DNA from: JAKACA01 sp963735115
Lineage (GTDB): Bacteria > Actinomycetota > Acidimicrobiia > Acidimicrobiales > Bog-793
Length of the DNA stretch: 64,000 bases
Direction: 5' to 3'
Assembly (NCBI GenBank): GCA_963735115.1
Contig: CAVTJR010000003.1
Location: 310,001 to 374,000 of the forward strand
The position numbers were made by a program, and so were the translations under genes. Shown piece after piece: positions 51,768-59,988 of the stretch (position 1 is the first letter of the stretch; every line of letters begins with the position of its first letter). The notes beneath the pieces are model-generated. The model was not told where the DNA came from, searched no databases, and worked only from the letters and a program-made list of their open reading frames with translations.

Positions 51768-53656
51768 CCACCATGAGCGACGACAGCGCGGCGGCTCCGG
51801 TGGAGCCGCCTACACCTAACGACGGCCGCGGCCACGCCCGCCTCGAGGTGAAGGACCTTCGGATATGCCTCGGGGAGAGCGGTCCCGATGTGGTGAGCGA
51901 GGTGTCCTTCTCGGTGCGCGCCGGACAGGTGCTCGGGCTCGTCGGGGAGTCAGGCTCCGGCAAGACGACCGTCGCCCTGGCGCTGCTCGGTCACGCTCGA
52001 CGCGGTCTCGTCATCAGCAACGGCTCCGTCCTGCTCGACGGGGCCGACGTCCTCTCGCTCGACCGCAAGCACCTCGAAGCCCTCCGGGGAGCCAAGGTCG
52101 CCTACGTGCCGCAGGATCCCTCGGCTTCGCTCAACCCGACGCTGCGCATCGGATCCCAGTTGAAAGAGGCCCTCCAGGTTCACCCGGAGGCGAGCGAGGA
52201 TGTTGACGAGCGTGTCGCTCAGGTTATGGCGGAGGCGCATATCGATGCCAGCCCGGCGATGCTCCGCCGTTACCCCCATCAGCTCTCCGGCGGTCAGCAG
52301 CAGCGTGTCGCCATCGCCATGGCCTTCTCGTGCAGGCCGTCGCTGATCGTGCTCGACGAGCCGACGACCGGGCTCGACGTGACGACGCAGCGTCATGTGC
52401 TCGACACCGTCCGCACGCTCTGTCGAACCTATGGCGTCGCCGCCGTCTATGTGAGCCACGACCTGGCCGTCGTCGGCGGTCTCGTGGCGGACGTGGCGGT
52501 CATGTACGCCGGCCGGGTGATCGAGCTCGGCACGACCGCACAGGTCTTCGGGTCCCCGGTGCATCCGTACTCGCGAGGTCTGCTGGCGGCGGTGCCCTCG
52601 CCGGATCGGGCCGAGATGCTGACGGGGATCGACGGGCAGCCGCCCCGTCCAGGACGGCGTCCGCCGGGATGCTCGTTCGCCCCCCGCTGCTCGTTCGTCA
52701 TTGACGCCTGCCGATCGACGACGCCTGAGCCGGTGATGGCGGCCGGCCGAGCCGTGCGGTGTTTGCGCGCCTCCGAGATCGAGGAGAAAGAGGCGGCGCG
52801 GACTGCGATCGTGACTCACCCGGTTGCGGACGCGAGCCTTCGCGCGCCCGTGCTGACGCTGCGCGACGTGTTGGTCCGATACGGCTCCGCCCCTGTGCTG
52901 TCCGGTATCAACCTCGACGTGATGCCCGAGTCCTGCCTTGCGGTTGTGGGCGAGTCCGGCTCCGGCAAGACGACGCTCGCTCGCTGCATCGTCGGGCTGC
53001 ACCAGAACTGGACCGGCGACATGAGCTTCGAGGGCACCCGCTTGGCCGCGGGTGCCCGCCGCCGCCCGAAGGAGCTCCTGCAACGGGTGCAGTACATCTT
53101 TCAGAACCCCTACACGTCGCTCAACCCTCGCAAGACGGTCGGGCAGATCGTCTCCCAGCCGCTCGAGCACTTCTTCGATCTCTCGCTCGCAGAGCGGTCT
53201 CAGAAAGTGCAGCGGGTGCTGGAGGACGTCTCGCTCGGAGCCGACTTCTTCAACCGCTACCCCGACCAGCTCTCCGGCGGCGAGCGCCAGCGCGTCGCCA
53301 TCGCCCGCGCCTTGGTCGTCGAGCCTGATCTGCTCGTCTGCGACGAGGTCACCTCCGCCCTCGACGTCTCGGTGCAAGCCATCATCGTCGAGCTGCTCCG
53401 GCGCCTGCAGAGTGAGCACCACCTGGCGATGATCTTCATCACTCACAACCTTGCTCTCGTCCGCAGCATCGCCCAGGACGCCGTCGTGCTGTGCGAGGGC
53501 CGCCTGGTCGAGTCCGGGACGGTCGACGACGTCCTCGAGCATCCCAAAGAGGCCTACACGATGCGCCTCATGGAGGACGTCCCCAAGCTCGCCCGTGCCG
53601 GCGTCGCCTGGGAAGCCGCCCCACAGCCGGCGGGAGCCGCCGCCTTGCTTGCCTGA
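51764..53656 (+). CDS. Fused ABC transporter ATPase (DppD-DppF type)
   Basis: This 630-aa protein carries two complete nucleotide-binding domains. The first has GESGSGKTTVAL, LSGGQQQRV and LIVLDEPTTGLD, then the oligopeptide-type tail PPGCSFAPRC. The second has GESGSGKTTLARC, LSGGERQRVAIARAL and LLVCDEVTSALD. Each half keeps Walker A, signature and Walker B, so both should be active. The GTG at 51764 overlaps the permease stop (GTGA); ATG 51773 is also possible. It ends the plus-strand transporter operon. Confidence 0.92.
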   Translation: MTTMSDDSAAAPVEPPTPNDGRGHARLEVKDLRICLGESGPDVVSEVSFSVRAGQVLGLVGESGSGKTTVALALLGHARRGLVISNGSVLLDGADVLSLDRKHLEALRGAKVAYVPQDPSASLNPTLRIGSQLKEALQVHPEASEDVDERVAQVMAEAHIDASPAMLRRYPHQLSGGQQQRVAIAMAFSCRPSLIVLDEPTTGLDVTTQRHVLDTVRTLCRTYGVAAVYVSHDLAVVGGLVADVAVMYAGRVIELGTTAQVFGSPVHPYSRGLLAAVPSPDRAEMLTGIDGQPPRPGRRPPGCSFAPRCSFVIDACRSTTPEPVMAAGRAVRCLRASEIEEKEAARTAIVTHPVADASLRAPVLTLRDVLVRYGSAPVLSGINLDVMPESCLAVVGESGSGKTTLARCIVGLHQNWTGDMSFEGTRLAAGARRRPKELLQRVQYIFQNPYTSLNPRKTVGQIVSQPLEHFFDLSLAERSQKVQRVLEDVSLGADFFNRYPDQLSGGERQRVAIARALVVEPDLLVCDEVTSALDVSVQAIIVELLRRLQSEHHLAMIFITHNLALVRSIAQDAVVLCEGRLVESGTVDDVLEHPKEAYTMRLMEDVPKLARAGVAWEAAPQPAGAAALLA

Positions 53657-53707
53657 GAGGCCTGACCAGACACAGAGATTGCAGGCGGCAGCGAGCTGAT
53701 CGTCCGA

Positions 53708-54724
53708 CTACCCGTCGACCGGGCGCGAGATGTCGAGCACCACCTTGCCGAAGCGATCAGGTGAGAAGAGGCGCTCGGCGGCCAGCGGCAGCTGCTCGAG
53801 TGAGAAGGCGCTGTCGATGACCGGGTGCCACGACGCCGCCTCGACGTGGGCGAGCAGCTCCCGGAACTCTCCCGGGCTTCCCATGGACGTGCCCACGATC
53901 GTCCGCCACTCCCAGTACACCTCCGCCACGGGCAAGGCCGCCGATGCCCCGCCCGTGTCCCCGAAGGACACGAACGTGCCTCCGCGACGCAGCAGCGGCA
54001 GGGCGCGGGAGAACGAGTCCGCTCCGAAGCTGTCGACGACAACGTCGAGCGGGCCGACGGCCTTCGCAAGCTCGTCCGGCCAACGCTCGTCGCTGTAGAG
54101 CACAGCGGCAGCCGCGCCCAGATCCCGACATCGTGCGGCTTTCTCGGCGCTGCCGGTCGTGACCGCCACCTCGGCGCCCGCTGCGACGGCGAGCTGGACG
54201 AGAAACGTCGCCACACCGCTGCCGGCACCGGTCACGAGCACCTTCGTTCCAGGCTCGACGCCGCCGCAGGTGAACATCGCCCGGAACGCTGTCAGACCCG
54301 CCAGCGGCAGCGCCGCAGACTCCTGCCAGGAGAGCCGTTGCGGTCGCGGATAGGTACTCGTCGCCGCCACGCGAATGCGCTCGGCAAAGGTCCCATCAGT
54401 CGGTGCACCGAGGATGTCAAAGTCGTCACCGGGCGTCGTAGCCCCGTCCTCCCAGCCGAGTGTCGGGTAGATGACGACCTCGTCCCCGACAACGGGTCGA
54501 GCCACCTCCGCGCCCACCTCGAGGACGGTTCCGGCCCCGTCGGAGCCGAGGGTCACCGGCAGCGGGCAGTAGCCGGGAGTCCGCCACACCCATGGGTCTC
54601 GGCGGTTGAGGGACGCAGCCCGCAGCGCGATCGTTACCTCGCCGCGGCCCGGGGGTTCGTCGGCCACTTCGTGCAGCTCGAATGCCGGCGGATCACCGAA
54701 CTCGACGAGCCGCATGGCCTTCAT
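53708..54724 (-). CDS. NADPH:quinone oxidoreductase-like medium-chain dehydrogenase (zinc-free)
   Basis: This 338-aa MDR protein has LGSDGAGTVLEVGAEV and the Rossmann motif VLVTGAGSGVATFLVQLAVAAGA, but no catalytic-zinc Cys/His set and no structural-zinc loop. This fits the quinone oxidoreductase/enoyl reductase branch. It is the last of three minus-strand genes with the binding protein and MBL hydrolase, and converges on the ABC ATPase gene. Substrate unknown. Confidence 0.84.
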   Translation of the reverse strand: MKAMRLVEFGDPPAFELHEVADEPPGRGEVTIALRAASLNRRDPWVWRTPGYCPLPVTLGSDGAGTVLEVGAEVARPVVGDEVVIYPTLGWEDGATTPGDDFDILGAPTDGTFAERIRVAATSTYPRPQRLSWQESAALPLAGLTAFRAMFTCGGVEPGTKVLVTGAGSGVATFLVQLAVAAGAEVAVTTGSAEKAARCRDLGAAAAVLYSDERWPDELAKAVGPLDVVVDSFGADSFSRALPLLRRGGTFVSFGDTGGASAALPVAEVYWEWRTIVGTSMGSPGEFRELLAHVEAASWHPVIDSAFSLEQLPLAAERLFSPDRFGKVVLDISRPVDG

Positions 54725-54742
54725 GAAGCTTGCCTCTCTCGT

Positions 54743-55534
54743 TCAGTCGTAGTACTCGGCCGGCCCGAGTTTCGCGTCCGGCTGCACCTCGTGGGTGAGG
54801 ATGATCTCGGCGCCCTCTGAGCGCTCGAGCTCCTCGAGCTTCTGCCAGCTCGAGACGACCGAGGCGGCATCGAAGAGAAAGCCAGGCAAGCGGCGCCGGC
54901 GGATCGCCTCGCGCTCGTAGGCGGCGTCCCCCGCCAGCAGCAGCGTCTGGTGCGGCAGCCGGACGAGGAGGGCGATGTGCCCAGGTGTGTGGCCGGGCGT
55001 CGGGACGATGACGAGGGAGCCGTCCCCGAAGAGATCGTGCTCCTCGTCAGCCAGCTTCCATCTCTCGGGTGCCACGGAGCCAAAGTCGGCGGTCGAATAG
55101 GCGTCGCGCTGGTCGGCGGTCGGAGCAGTGGCGAACTCGAGCTCCCCTCTGCCTACGTACACCTCGGCCGACGGAAGCTGCGCGAGCCCGCCGCAGTGGT
55201 CGTAATGGAGATGCGAGAGGACGACGACATCGACGGCGGCCGGCGAAAGGTCGATGCGGGCAAGGACGCTTCCGAGACCGTCCGTCGCACCGACGATGAT
55301 CTGTGACGATCCAGTGGTTTCGTGGCGGGCAGACCCCGGCAGGGCGAAGTCAGCATGCGCCCCACAGTCGAAGAGGACGATCCCCGCCGGCGAGTCGATG
55401 ACGTAGAGGAAGTAGGGGAGGAAGACAGGCCGGCCTCGAGCGCCCGCCCGCGGGTCAAGCAGCGAGGCGGGGACGCGCTCGCCCCCGCACCGAAGCGCCC
55501 ACAGCCGCATCCGGCGCGGGCGGATGTTCGGCAC
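54743..55534 (-). CDS. Metallo-beta-lactamase fold hydrolase (AHL-lactonase-like)
   Basis: This 263-aa protein has the HLHYDHCGG dinuclear zinc motif, further metal ligands in TPGHTPGHIALL and LLAGDAAY, and a late LTHEVQPD. The layout matches the N-acyl-homoserine-lactone lactonase group. It starts 7 bp after the binding-protein gene, so it probably acts on the transported compound or a product of it rather than on a signal molecule (inference). The start is GTG at 55534; ATG 55510 is an alternative. Confidence 0.82.
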   Translation of the reverse strand: MPNIRPRRMRLWALRCGGERVPASLLDPRAGARGRPVFLPYFLYVIDSPAGIVLFDCGAHADFALPGSARHETTGSSQIIVGATDGLGSVLARIDLSPAAVDVVVLSHLHYDHCGGLAQLPSAEVYVGRGELEFATAPTADQRDAYSTADFGSVAPERWKLADEEHDLFGDGSLVIVPTPGHTPGHIALLVRLPHQTLLLAGDAAYEREAIRRRRLPGFLFDAASVVSSWQKLEELERSEGAEIILTHEVQPDAKLGPAEYYD

Positions 55535-55540
55535 GCAGGC

Positions 55541-57208
55541 TCAGGTGAACCAGAACCGCTGGAAGCCGTAGTTCGAGAGTGACAAACCAGTCAGGCTGGG
55601 CGTGACACCGCCGATGTTCTTGGCGTACCCGTCGATGACTGGGGGGAAGTAGGGGATGATGTAGCCACCCCAGTTGTAGTCGATCATCTGCATCTCGTGA
55701 GCGATCTCCGTGCGCACGTTCACGTCACTCGTCGAAACGGCCTGGTTGTAGTAGTCGATGTACTGCTTGCCGACGACCGGTGGCAGCGGGTTGGACGCCG
55801 GACTGGCGAAGTGGGTCTCGTTGAACGGCGAGATCGGCAGCGTGGCCTCGGACACCTGCGGCAGGTAGGCGGCGTAGTACCAGTAGTCCTGTGCGAAGGT
55901 CCACTGCAGGTACTCCTTGCCGTAGAACGACGTGACTGTCACCTGGTCGAGGGAGATGTTGAGCAGGCCGCTCTGTGCGAGCTGCTCCTGCATCACCTGC
56001 GCGACCTTGAGCGTTCCCTGGGCGATGTCGGCCGTCTGCATGGTGAGGTTCGACCCGAGGACGTCGGCCTTCTTCAGGTAGAACTTCGCCTTGTCGAGAT
56101 CCTGTTCCCGCTGTGGGATCGACTTGTCGATCTCCGGGTCGAAAGGCGAGAAGATGTCGTTGCCGAGCCGGCCGTGGCCCGAGAACACCGTATTGATCAT
56201 CTCCTGGCGGTTCACGGCCCAGCGTAAGCCGAGACGGACGTTCTGGTCGTTGAAGGGTGCCTGGTCGACCCGCATGGTGAAGGGGGTCATGCCGCCGGCT
56301 TCGGCGATCAAGACGTTCGCGAAGCCCTCGACGGTGGGGATCGACGTGGACGAGAGCAGGTTGACGAGGTGGACCTCACCCGACTGGAGGGCGCTCACCT
56401 GCGTCGTCTCGCTCGGGTAGTCCTCGATGACGACGGCGTCGACGTACGGCAGCGGCTTGCCATCGGTGCCGTTCTGCCAGTAGTTCTTGTTCGCCGTGAA
56501 CGTGCTCGACACGCCAGGTTCGAATTTCTCGTACTTGAACGGCCCCGTGCCGACAGGGTTCGTCTTGGTCCAGCCAACCGGGAAGATGCTCAGGTAGTAG
56601 TAGTAGCCGAGGATCGACTCGACGAACGTGGCGAACGGCGTGAAGCACGGGATCTGCACCGTGAGGTTGTTGACCTTCTTCATGTTCTTGATATCGCACG
56701 GGGCGACCGAGGAGGCTCCGCCGTAGTTGCCGGCGACGACGCGCTGGAAGCTGAAGATGACGTCGTCGGCGGTGAGCGGCTTGCCGTTGTGGAAGACGAT
56801 GTCCGGCCGCAGCTTGATGGTCCAGAGCTTGAAGTCGGCGTTCGGCTCGATCGACTCGGCGAGGGAGAGCTGCGGCTGGCAGTTCAGGTCCCAGATGACC
56901 AGGGCGTCGTACAGGCTCACGATGCGGGCGAAGTCGACGTTGTTGACTCCCTGCTGCCCGTCGATGGTGTCGGACGAGTCGCCGCCGGTGAGCCCCGCGG
57001 TGAGCGTGCCACCGCGCTTCGGCTTGCCGGCCGCCCCCGCCGGGCCGCTACTCGTCGTGGACGACGACGAGGAGGAGCCGCAGGCACCCAGCGACCCACC
57101 GGCTGCGCCCAGCAACACGGCTCCTCCGCTGTAGCGCAGGAAGTCGCGACGGGAAAACTCCCGGATGGACGTGATTCCGTGCCCTGACGATGACGCCTCT
57201 CGGTCCAT
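55541..57208 (-). CDS. ABC transporter substrate-binding protein, family 5, Tat-exported lipoprotein
   Basis: This 555-aa solute-binding protein of the peptide/nickel type has a twin-arginine signal (FSRRDFLRYSGGAVLLGAAGG) ending in a lipobox LGAC, then a Ser-rich linker. The fold shows GGTLTAGLTGGDSSDTIDGQQ, LAESIEPNADFKLWTIKLRPDIVFHNGKPLTADDVIFSFQR and PVGTGPFKYEKFEPG. It should be anchored outside the membrane by lipid. It is encoded apart from its permeases but converges on them. Promoter TTGACA-N17-TACCGT is upstream. The ATG at 57208 is chosen for the GGGGG before it. Confidence 0.9.
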   Translation of the reverse strand: MDREASSSGHGITSIREFSRRDFLRYSGGAVLLGAAGGSLGACGSSSSSSTTSSGPAGAAGKPKRGGTLTAGLTGGDSSDTIDGQQGVNNVDFARIVSLYDALVIWDLNCQPQLSLAESIEPNADFKLWTIKLRPDIVFHNGKPLTADDVIFSFQRVVAGNYGGASSVAPCDIKNMKKVNNLTVQIPCFTPFATFVESILGYYYYLSIFPVGWTKTNPVGTGPFKYEKFEPGVSSTFTANKNYWQNGTDGKPLPYVDAVVIEDYPSETTQVSALQSGEVHLVNLLSSTSIPTVEGFANVLIAEAGGMTPFTMRVDQAPFNDQNVRLGLRWAVNRQEMINTVFSGHGRLGNDIFSPFDPEIDKSIPQREQDLDKAKFYLKKADVLGSNLTMQTADIAQGTLKVAQVMQEQLAQSGLLNISLDQVTVTSFYGKEYLQWTFAQDYWYYAAYLPQVSEATLPISPFNETHFASPASNPLPPVVGKQYIDYYNQAVSTSDVNVRTEIAHEMQMIDYNWGGYIIPYFPPVIDGYAKNIGGVTPSLTGLSLSNYGFQRFWFT

Positions 57209-57236
57209 CTTCACCCCCTGGAAGCCTGGTTGGCTG

Positions 57237-57265
57237 ACGGTAGGTCCTTGCAACGAGATTGTCAA
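57237..57265 (-). promoter_or_regulatory. Predicted promoter of the substrate-binding protein operon
   Basis: On the minus strand a perfect -35 TTGACA (57260-57265), a 17-nt spacer and TACCGT (57237-57242) lie about 29 bp upstream of the ATG. The shared 7-5-7 element is absent here, so this operon may be under different control from its permease genes. Confidence 0.6.
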
Positions 57266-57313
57266 CAACGCTCCCCTCCGCGAGTCAGCAGCCTCGGCCC
57301 GTGCGGGACGCGC

Positions 57314-57347
57314 ATTGCGTAGGCATTCGCCTGTACGATTACGCAAT
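57314..57347. promoter_or_regulatory. Inverted repeat ATTGCGTA-N18-TACGCAAT upstream of the Rieske gene
   Basis: Two perfect 8-bp arms separated by 18 bases lie 35-68 bp upstream of the Rieske ATG and within the divergent region to the binding-protein operon. A TACGAT box at 57334-57339, between the arms, could be the -10. The 26-bp arm-to-arm spacing suits a dimer bound on one DNA face. The AsnC-type regulator two genes downstream is a candidate ligand. Confidence 0.5.
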
Positions 57348-57381
57348 CAGCATCTGATTCCGGCCAGACCTGAGGTGATCC

Positions 57382-58479
57382 ATGGCGCACACCAACGAGC
57401 TCAGCGACGCGATCGAGGCGGGCTGGACGCTCCCGGCCAACTGGTACGTCGACGACGACATCTTCGCCCTCGAACGCGAGCGCATCTTCGAACGCAGTTG
57501 GCAGTACGTCTGCAACGCCGCCTCGCTCGAGCAACCCGGCGACTTCGTCACGGCCGAGATCGGGCGGATACCCATTGTCGTCGTGCGCAACCAGGCGGCC
57601 GAGCTGGCCGCATTCGTCAACGTCTGCCGACATCGTTGCGCCGAGGTCGTGCTGGGTTCGGGCCATCGCAATGTTCTGCAATGCCACTACCACGCCTGGA
57701 CCTACGACTTGGACGGACAGCTCGTGTCGGCGCCGCGTTCCGAGCGAGAAGCGGACTTTGATCCGAGTGACTTCTGCCTCGAGAAGGTCCGGGTCGAGTC
57801 ATGGGGGTCTCTCGTCTTCGCCAACGTCTCGGCCGAGGGACCGTCACTCGCCGACCAGCTCGGACCGCTGCCGGCACTCATGGCTGGCGAGGGCGTCGAC
57901 TTCGGCTCCGTCCGCCTGCGCGAGCGCTCCGAGTGGGAAGTGGCCGCCAACTGGAAGATCGTCGTCGAGAACTTCGACGAGTGCTACCACTGCGCCGTCG
58001 CGCACCCGAGCTTCAGCCGGGTCATGGAGGTCGGTCCCGACAGCTACCGCCTCGAGTCGGGCGAGTGGTGGTCGCGGGCGACCACCCCGCTACGCCCCTG
58101 GCCCGAGGGCCGCCGTCCGGCACTTCCCTATGACCCGGCCGGCTTGGTGTCGTCCGCCCAGTTTGCCTTCTTCTGGCCGAATTTCACCCTCGTGCAGAAC
58201 CCGGGCCCAAGCAACCTCATGGCCTTGTACTTCGTCCCGAAGGGCCCCGAGCACACGGTCGTCATCTCGGAGTACCTCTTCGGCGAGGACGCCTCCCCGG
58301 AGACCATTCACGACATGATGGAGTTCAACCTGCTCGTGGGTGCCGAGGACCAGCGACTCGTCGAGTCGGTGCAGCGGGGCATGCGCTCCGGTCGGATCCC
58401 GAGAGGCCGTCTCCTCCTCGACTCCGAGCACCTCATCCAGCACTTCCAGCGGCTCGTGCACCGTGCCTTGACGGCGTGA
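57382..58479 (+). CDS. Rieske-type aromatic-ring/quaternary-amine oxygenase, large subunit
   Basis: This 365-aa Rieske non-haem iron oxygenase has the 2Fe-2S motif CRHRC...CHYHAW (about 82-110) and the mononuclear iron region ENFDECYHCAVAH. The residue three before the first iron His is Glu, not the Asp of ring dioxygenases. A bridging Glu there is a mark of CntA/GbcA-type enzymes that attack carnitine, choline-like or betaine substrates. Glycine betaine, stachydrine, carnitine or trimethylamine are possible substrates. No ferredoxin-reductase partner is adjacent. A dyad lies just upstream. Confidence 0.84.
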   Translation: MAHTNELSDAIEAGWTLPANWYVDDDIFALERERIFERSWQYVCNAASLEQPGDFVTAEIGRIPIVVVRNQAAELAAFVNVCRHRCAEVVLGSGHRNVLQCHYHAWTYDLDGQLVSAPRSEREADFDPSDFCLEKVRVESWGSLVFANVSAEGPSLADQLGPLPALMAGEGVDFGSVRLRERSEWEVAANWKIVVENFDECYHCAVAHPSFSRVMEVGPDSYRLESGEWWSRATTPLRPWPEGRRPALPYDPAGLVSSAQFAFFWPNFTLVQNPGPSNLMALYFVPKGPEHTVVISEYLFGEDASPETIHDMMEFNLLVGAEDQRLVESVQRGMRSGRIPRGRLLLDSEHLIQHFQRLVHRALTA

Positions 58480-58531
58480 CTCGACAGTCCGGGCGAGGAG
58501 GTTGCCCTCCGACGATCGGCTCGGTCCCCCC

Positions 58532-59353
58532 GTGAGGTCGACCTCGCCGGGCGGCGGGCGCTTCGAGGGCGGTCGCGTCGTCGTCACGGGTGCCTCGAGC
58601 GGCATCGGTCGGGCGACTGCGCTCGCCTTCGCGCGAGAGGGGGCGACGGTGATGGCGATCGCCCGCCGCTCCGACCGGTTGGCGGAGCTCGCCGATGAGG
58701 CAGCACGGGAAACCGCCGACGGCCGCATCGAGACGGCCACCGTCGACGTGCGCAACCGTTCCGACCTCCGCTCCACCATCGCCGGGTTCGCCGAGGGCGG
58801 GGGCCTCGACGTCCTTGTCAACAACGCCGGGGTCGCCCATCGCGAAGGGCTGCTCGAGGTGAGCGACGAGCACTGGGATGACACCCTCGAGACGAACCTG
58901 GGGGCAGCCTTCGCGGCCAGTCAGGAGGCCGCCCGCCACATGGTGGCCGGGAGCGGAGGCGCCATCATCAACGTCGCCTCCATCGACGCCTTCGTCGCCG
59001 AGTCGCCCTTCGGCGCCTACTGCGCCTCGAAAGCCGGGCTCGTGATGCTCACACGCTGCCTCGCCTTCGAGCTGGGACACCTTGGCGTTCGATGCAATGC
59101 CGTCTGCCCGGGCATGACCGTGACCGAGATGACCGAGAGGGATCTCACCGACGATTTCGAGCGGGCGTACCGAGAGCAGATTCCGATGCAGCGCTTGTCG
59201 GCGCCTGATGAGCAGGCGAGTGTCATCGTCTTTCTCGCCTCGAAGGAGGCGTCGTTCGTGAACGGCGCCACCATCGACGTCGACGGCGGCCAGCGTGCAG
59301 GGTTCTGGTACTCGCCAGAGCTGGCGCCCGGTCACCGGTCGGGCAGGGCCTGA
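58532..59353 (+). CDS. Short-chain dehydrogenase/reductase (FabG-like)
   Basis: This classical SDR has the cofactor motif VVVTGASSGIGRATA, NNAGVAH, catalytic Ser in VASIDA, YCASK (Tyr-x3-Lys) and CPGMTVTEM. About 273 aa from the GTG at 58532. A TTG at 58502 is in frame, but its AGGAG is only one base away, so the start is uncertain. It lies 52 bp after the Rieske gene and 3 bp before the AsnC gene, in one operon. Substrate unknown. Confidence 0.86.
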   Translation: MRSTSPGGGRFEGGRVVVTGASSGIGRATALAFAREGATVMAIARRSDRLAELADEAARETADGRIETATVDVRNRSDLRSTIAGFAEGGGLDVLVNNAGVAHREGLLEVSDEHWDDTLETNLGAAFAASQEAARHMVAGSGGAIINVASIDAFVAESPFGAYCASKAGLVMLTRCLAFELGHLGVRCNAVCPGMTVTEMTERDLTDDFERAYREQIPMQRLSAPDEQASVIVFLASKEASFVNGATIDVDGGQRAGFWYSPELAPGHRSGRA

Positions 59354-59356
59354 CCT

Positions 59357-59974
59357 GTGCGACGTGCAACGGTTGAGGGCGGCGCCCTCCCGTCGGTGTC
59401 GCCGGGGGGTGCTGTCGGCCTCGAGCTCGACCCCCTCGATCACGGCATCATCCGGCACCTGCAAGAAGACGGCCGGCGTCCGTATCGAGAGATCGGGCGC
59501 GAGCTCGGCGTGTCCGAGGGCACCATCCGCTCGCGAGTGCGCCGCCTCACCGAGGCGGAGGCGCTGCGCGTGGTCGCCATCGCCGATCCGTTTCACCTCG
59601 GGTACCGGGTGCTCGCCTTCGTGCTCGTGGCCGTCGAGCCCGGGGCGAACGAGAAGGTGATCGACGCCCTTGTCGGCTTCCCCGAGGTGACCTATGTGAG
59701 TGCCTGCACCGGGCGCTTCGATGTCTACATCCAGGTCGTCTGCCGAGATCATGATCATCTGTACGAACTGCTGGCCGAGCGCATCCCCGCCGTCGGGGGG
59801 ATCGTCCGGACCGAGACGTTCACCGAACTCAAGATGTACAAAGTGTCCTATCGCTACCCGGCGCTGGACGGACCCACCGCCCCGGCCCGCCCGCAGCCGG
59901 GCGGCGTCCATGGGAGCAAGATGCCCGTCGCGGCCGGCCCGGCCGGACGCCGTCGCTCGGCCGGCGGCCGCTGA
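59357..59974 (+). CDS. Lrp/AsnC-family transcriptional regulator
   Basis: This 205-aa regulator has an N-terminal helix-turn-helix (LDPLDHGIIRHLQEDGRRPYREIGRELGVSEGTIRSRVRRL) and the ligand-binding RAM domain (LAFVLVAVEPGANEKVIDALVGFPEVTYVSACTGRFDVYIQVVCRD). About 40 extra basic residues follow. The GTG start is 3 bp after the SDR stop. It probably controls its own operon through the dyad at 57314 (inference). Confidence 0.9.
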   Translation: MRRATVEGGALPSVSPGGAVGLELDPLDHGIIRHLQEDGRRPYREIGRELGVSEGTIRSRVRRLTEAEALRVVAIADPFHLGYRVLAFVLVAVEPGANEKVIDALVGFPEVTYVSACTGRFDVYIQVVCRDHDHLYELLAERIPAVGGIVRTETFTELKMYKVSYRYPALDGPTAPARPQPGGVHGSKMPVAAGPAGRRRSAGGR

Positions 59975-59988
59975 AGAGCTCCCAGCCA

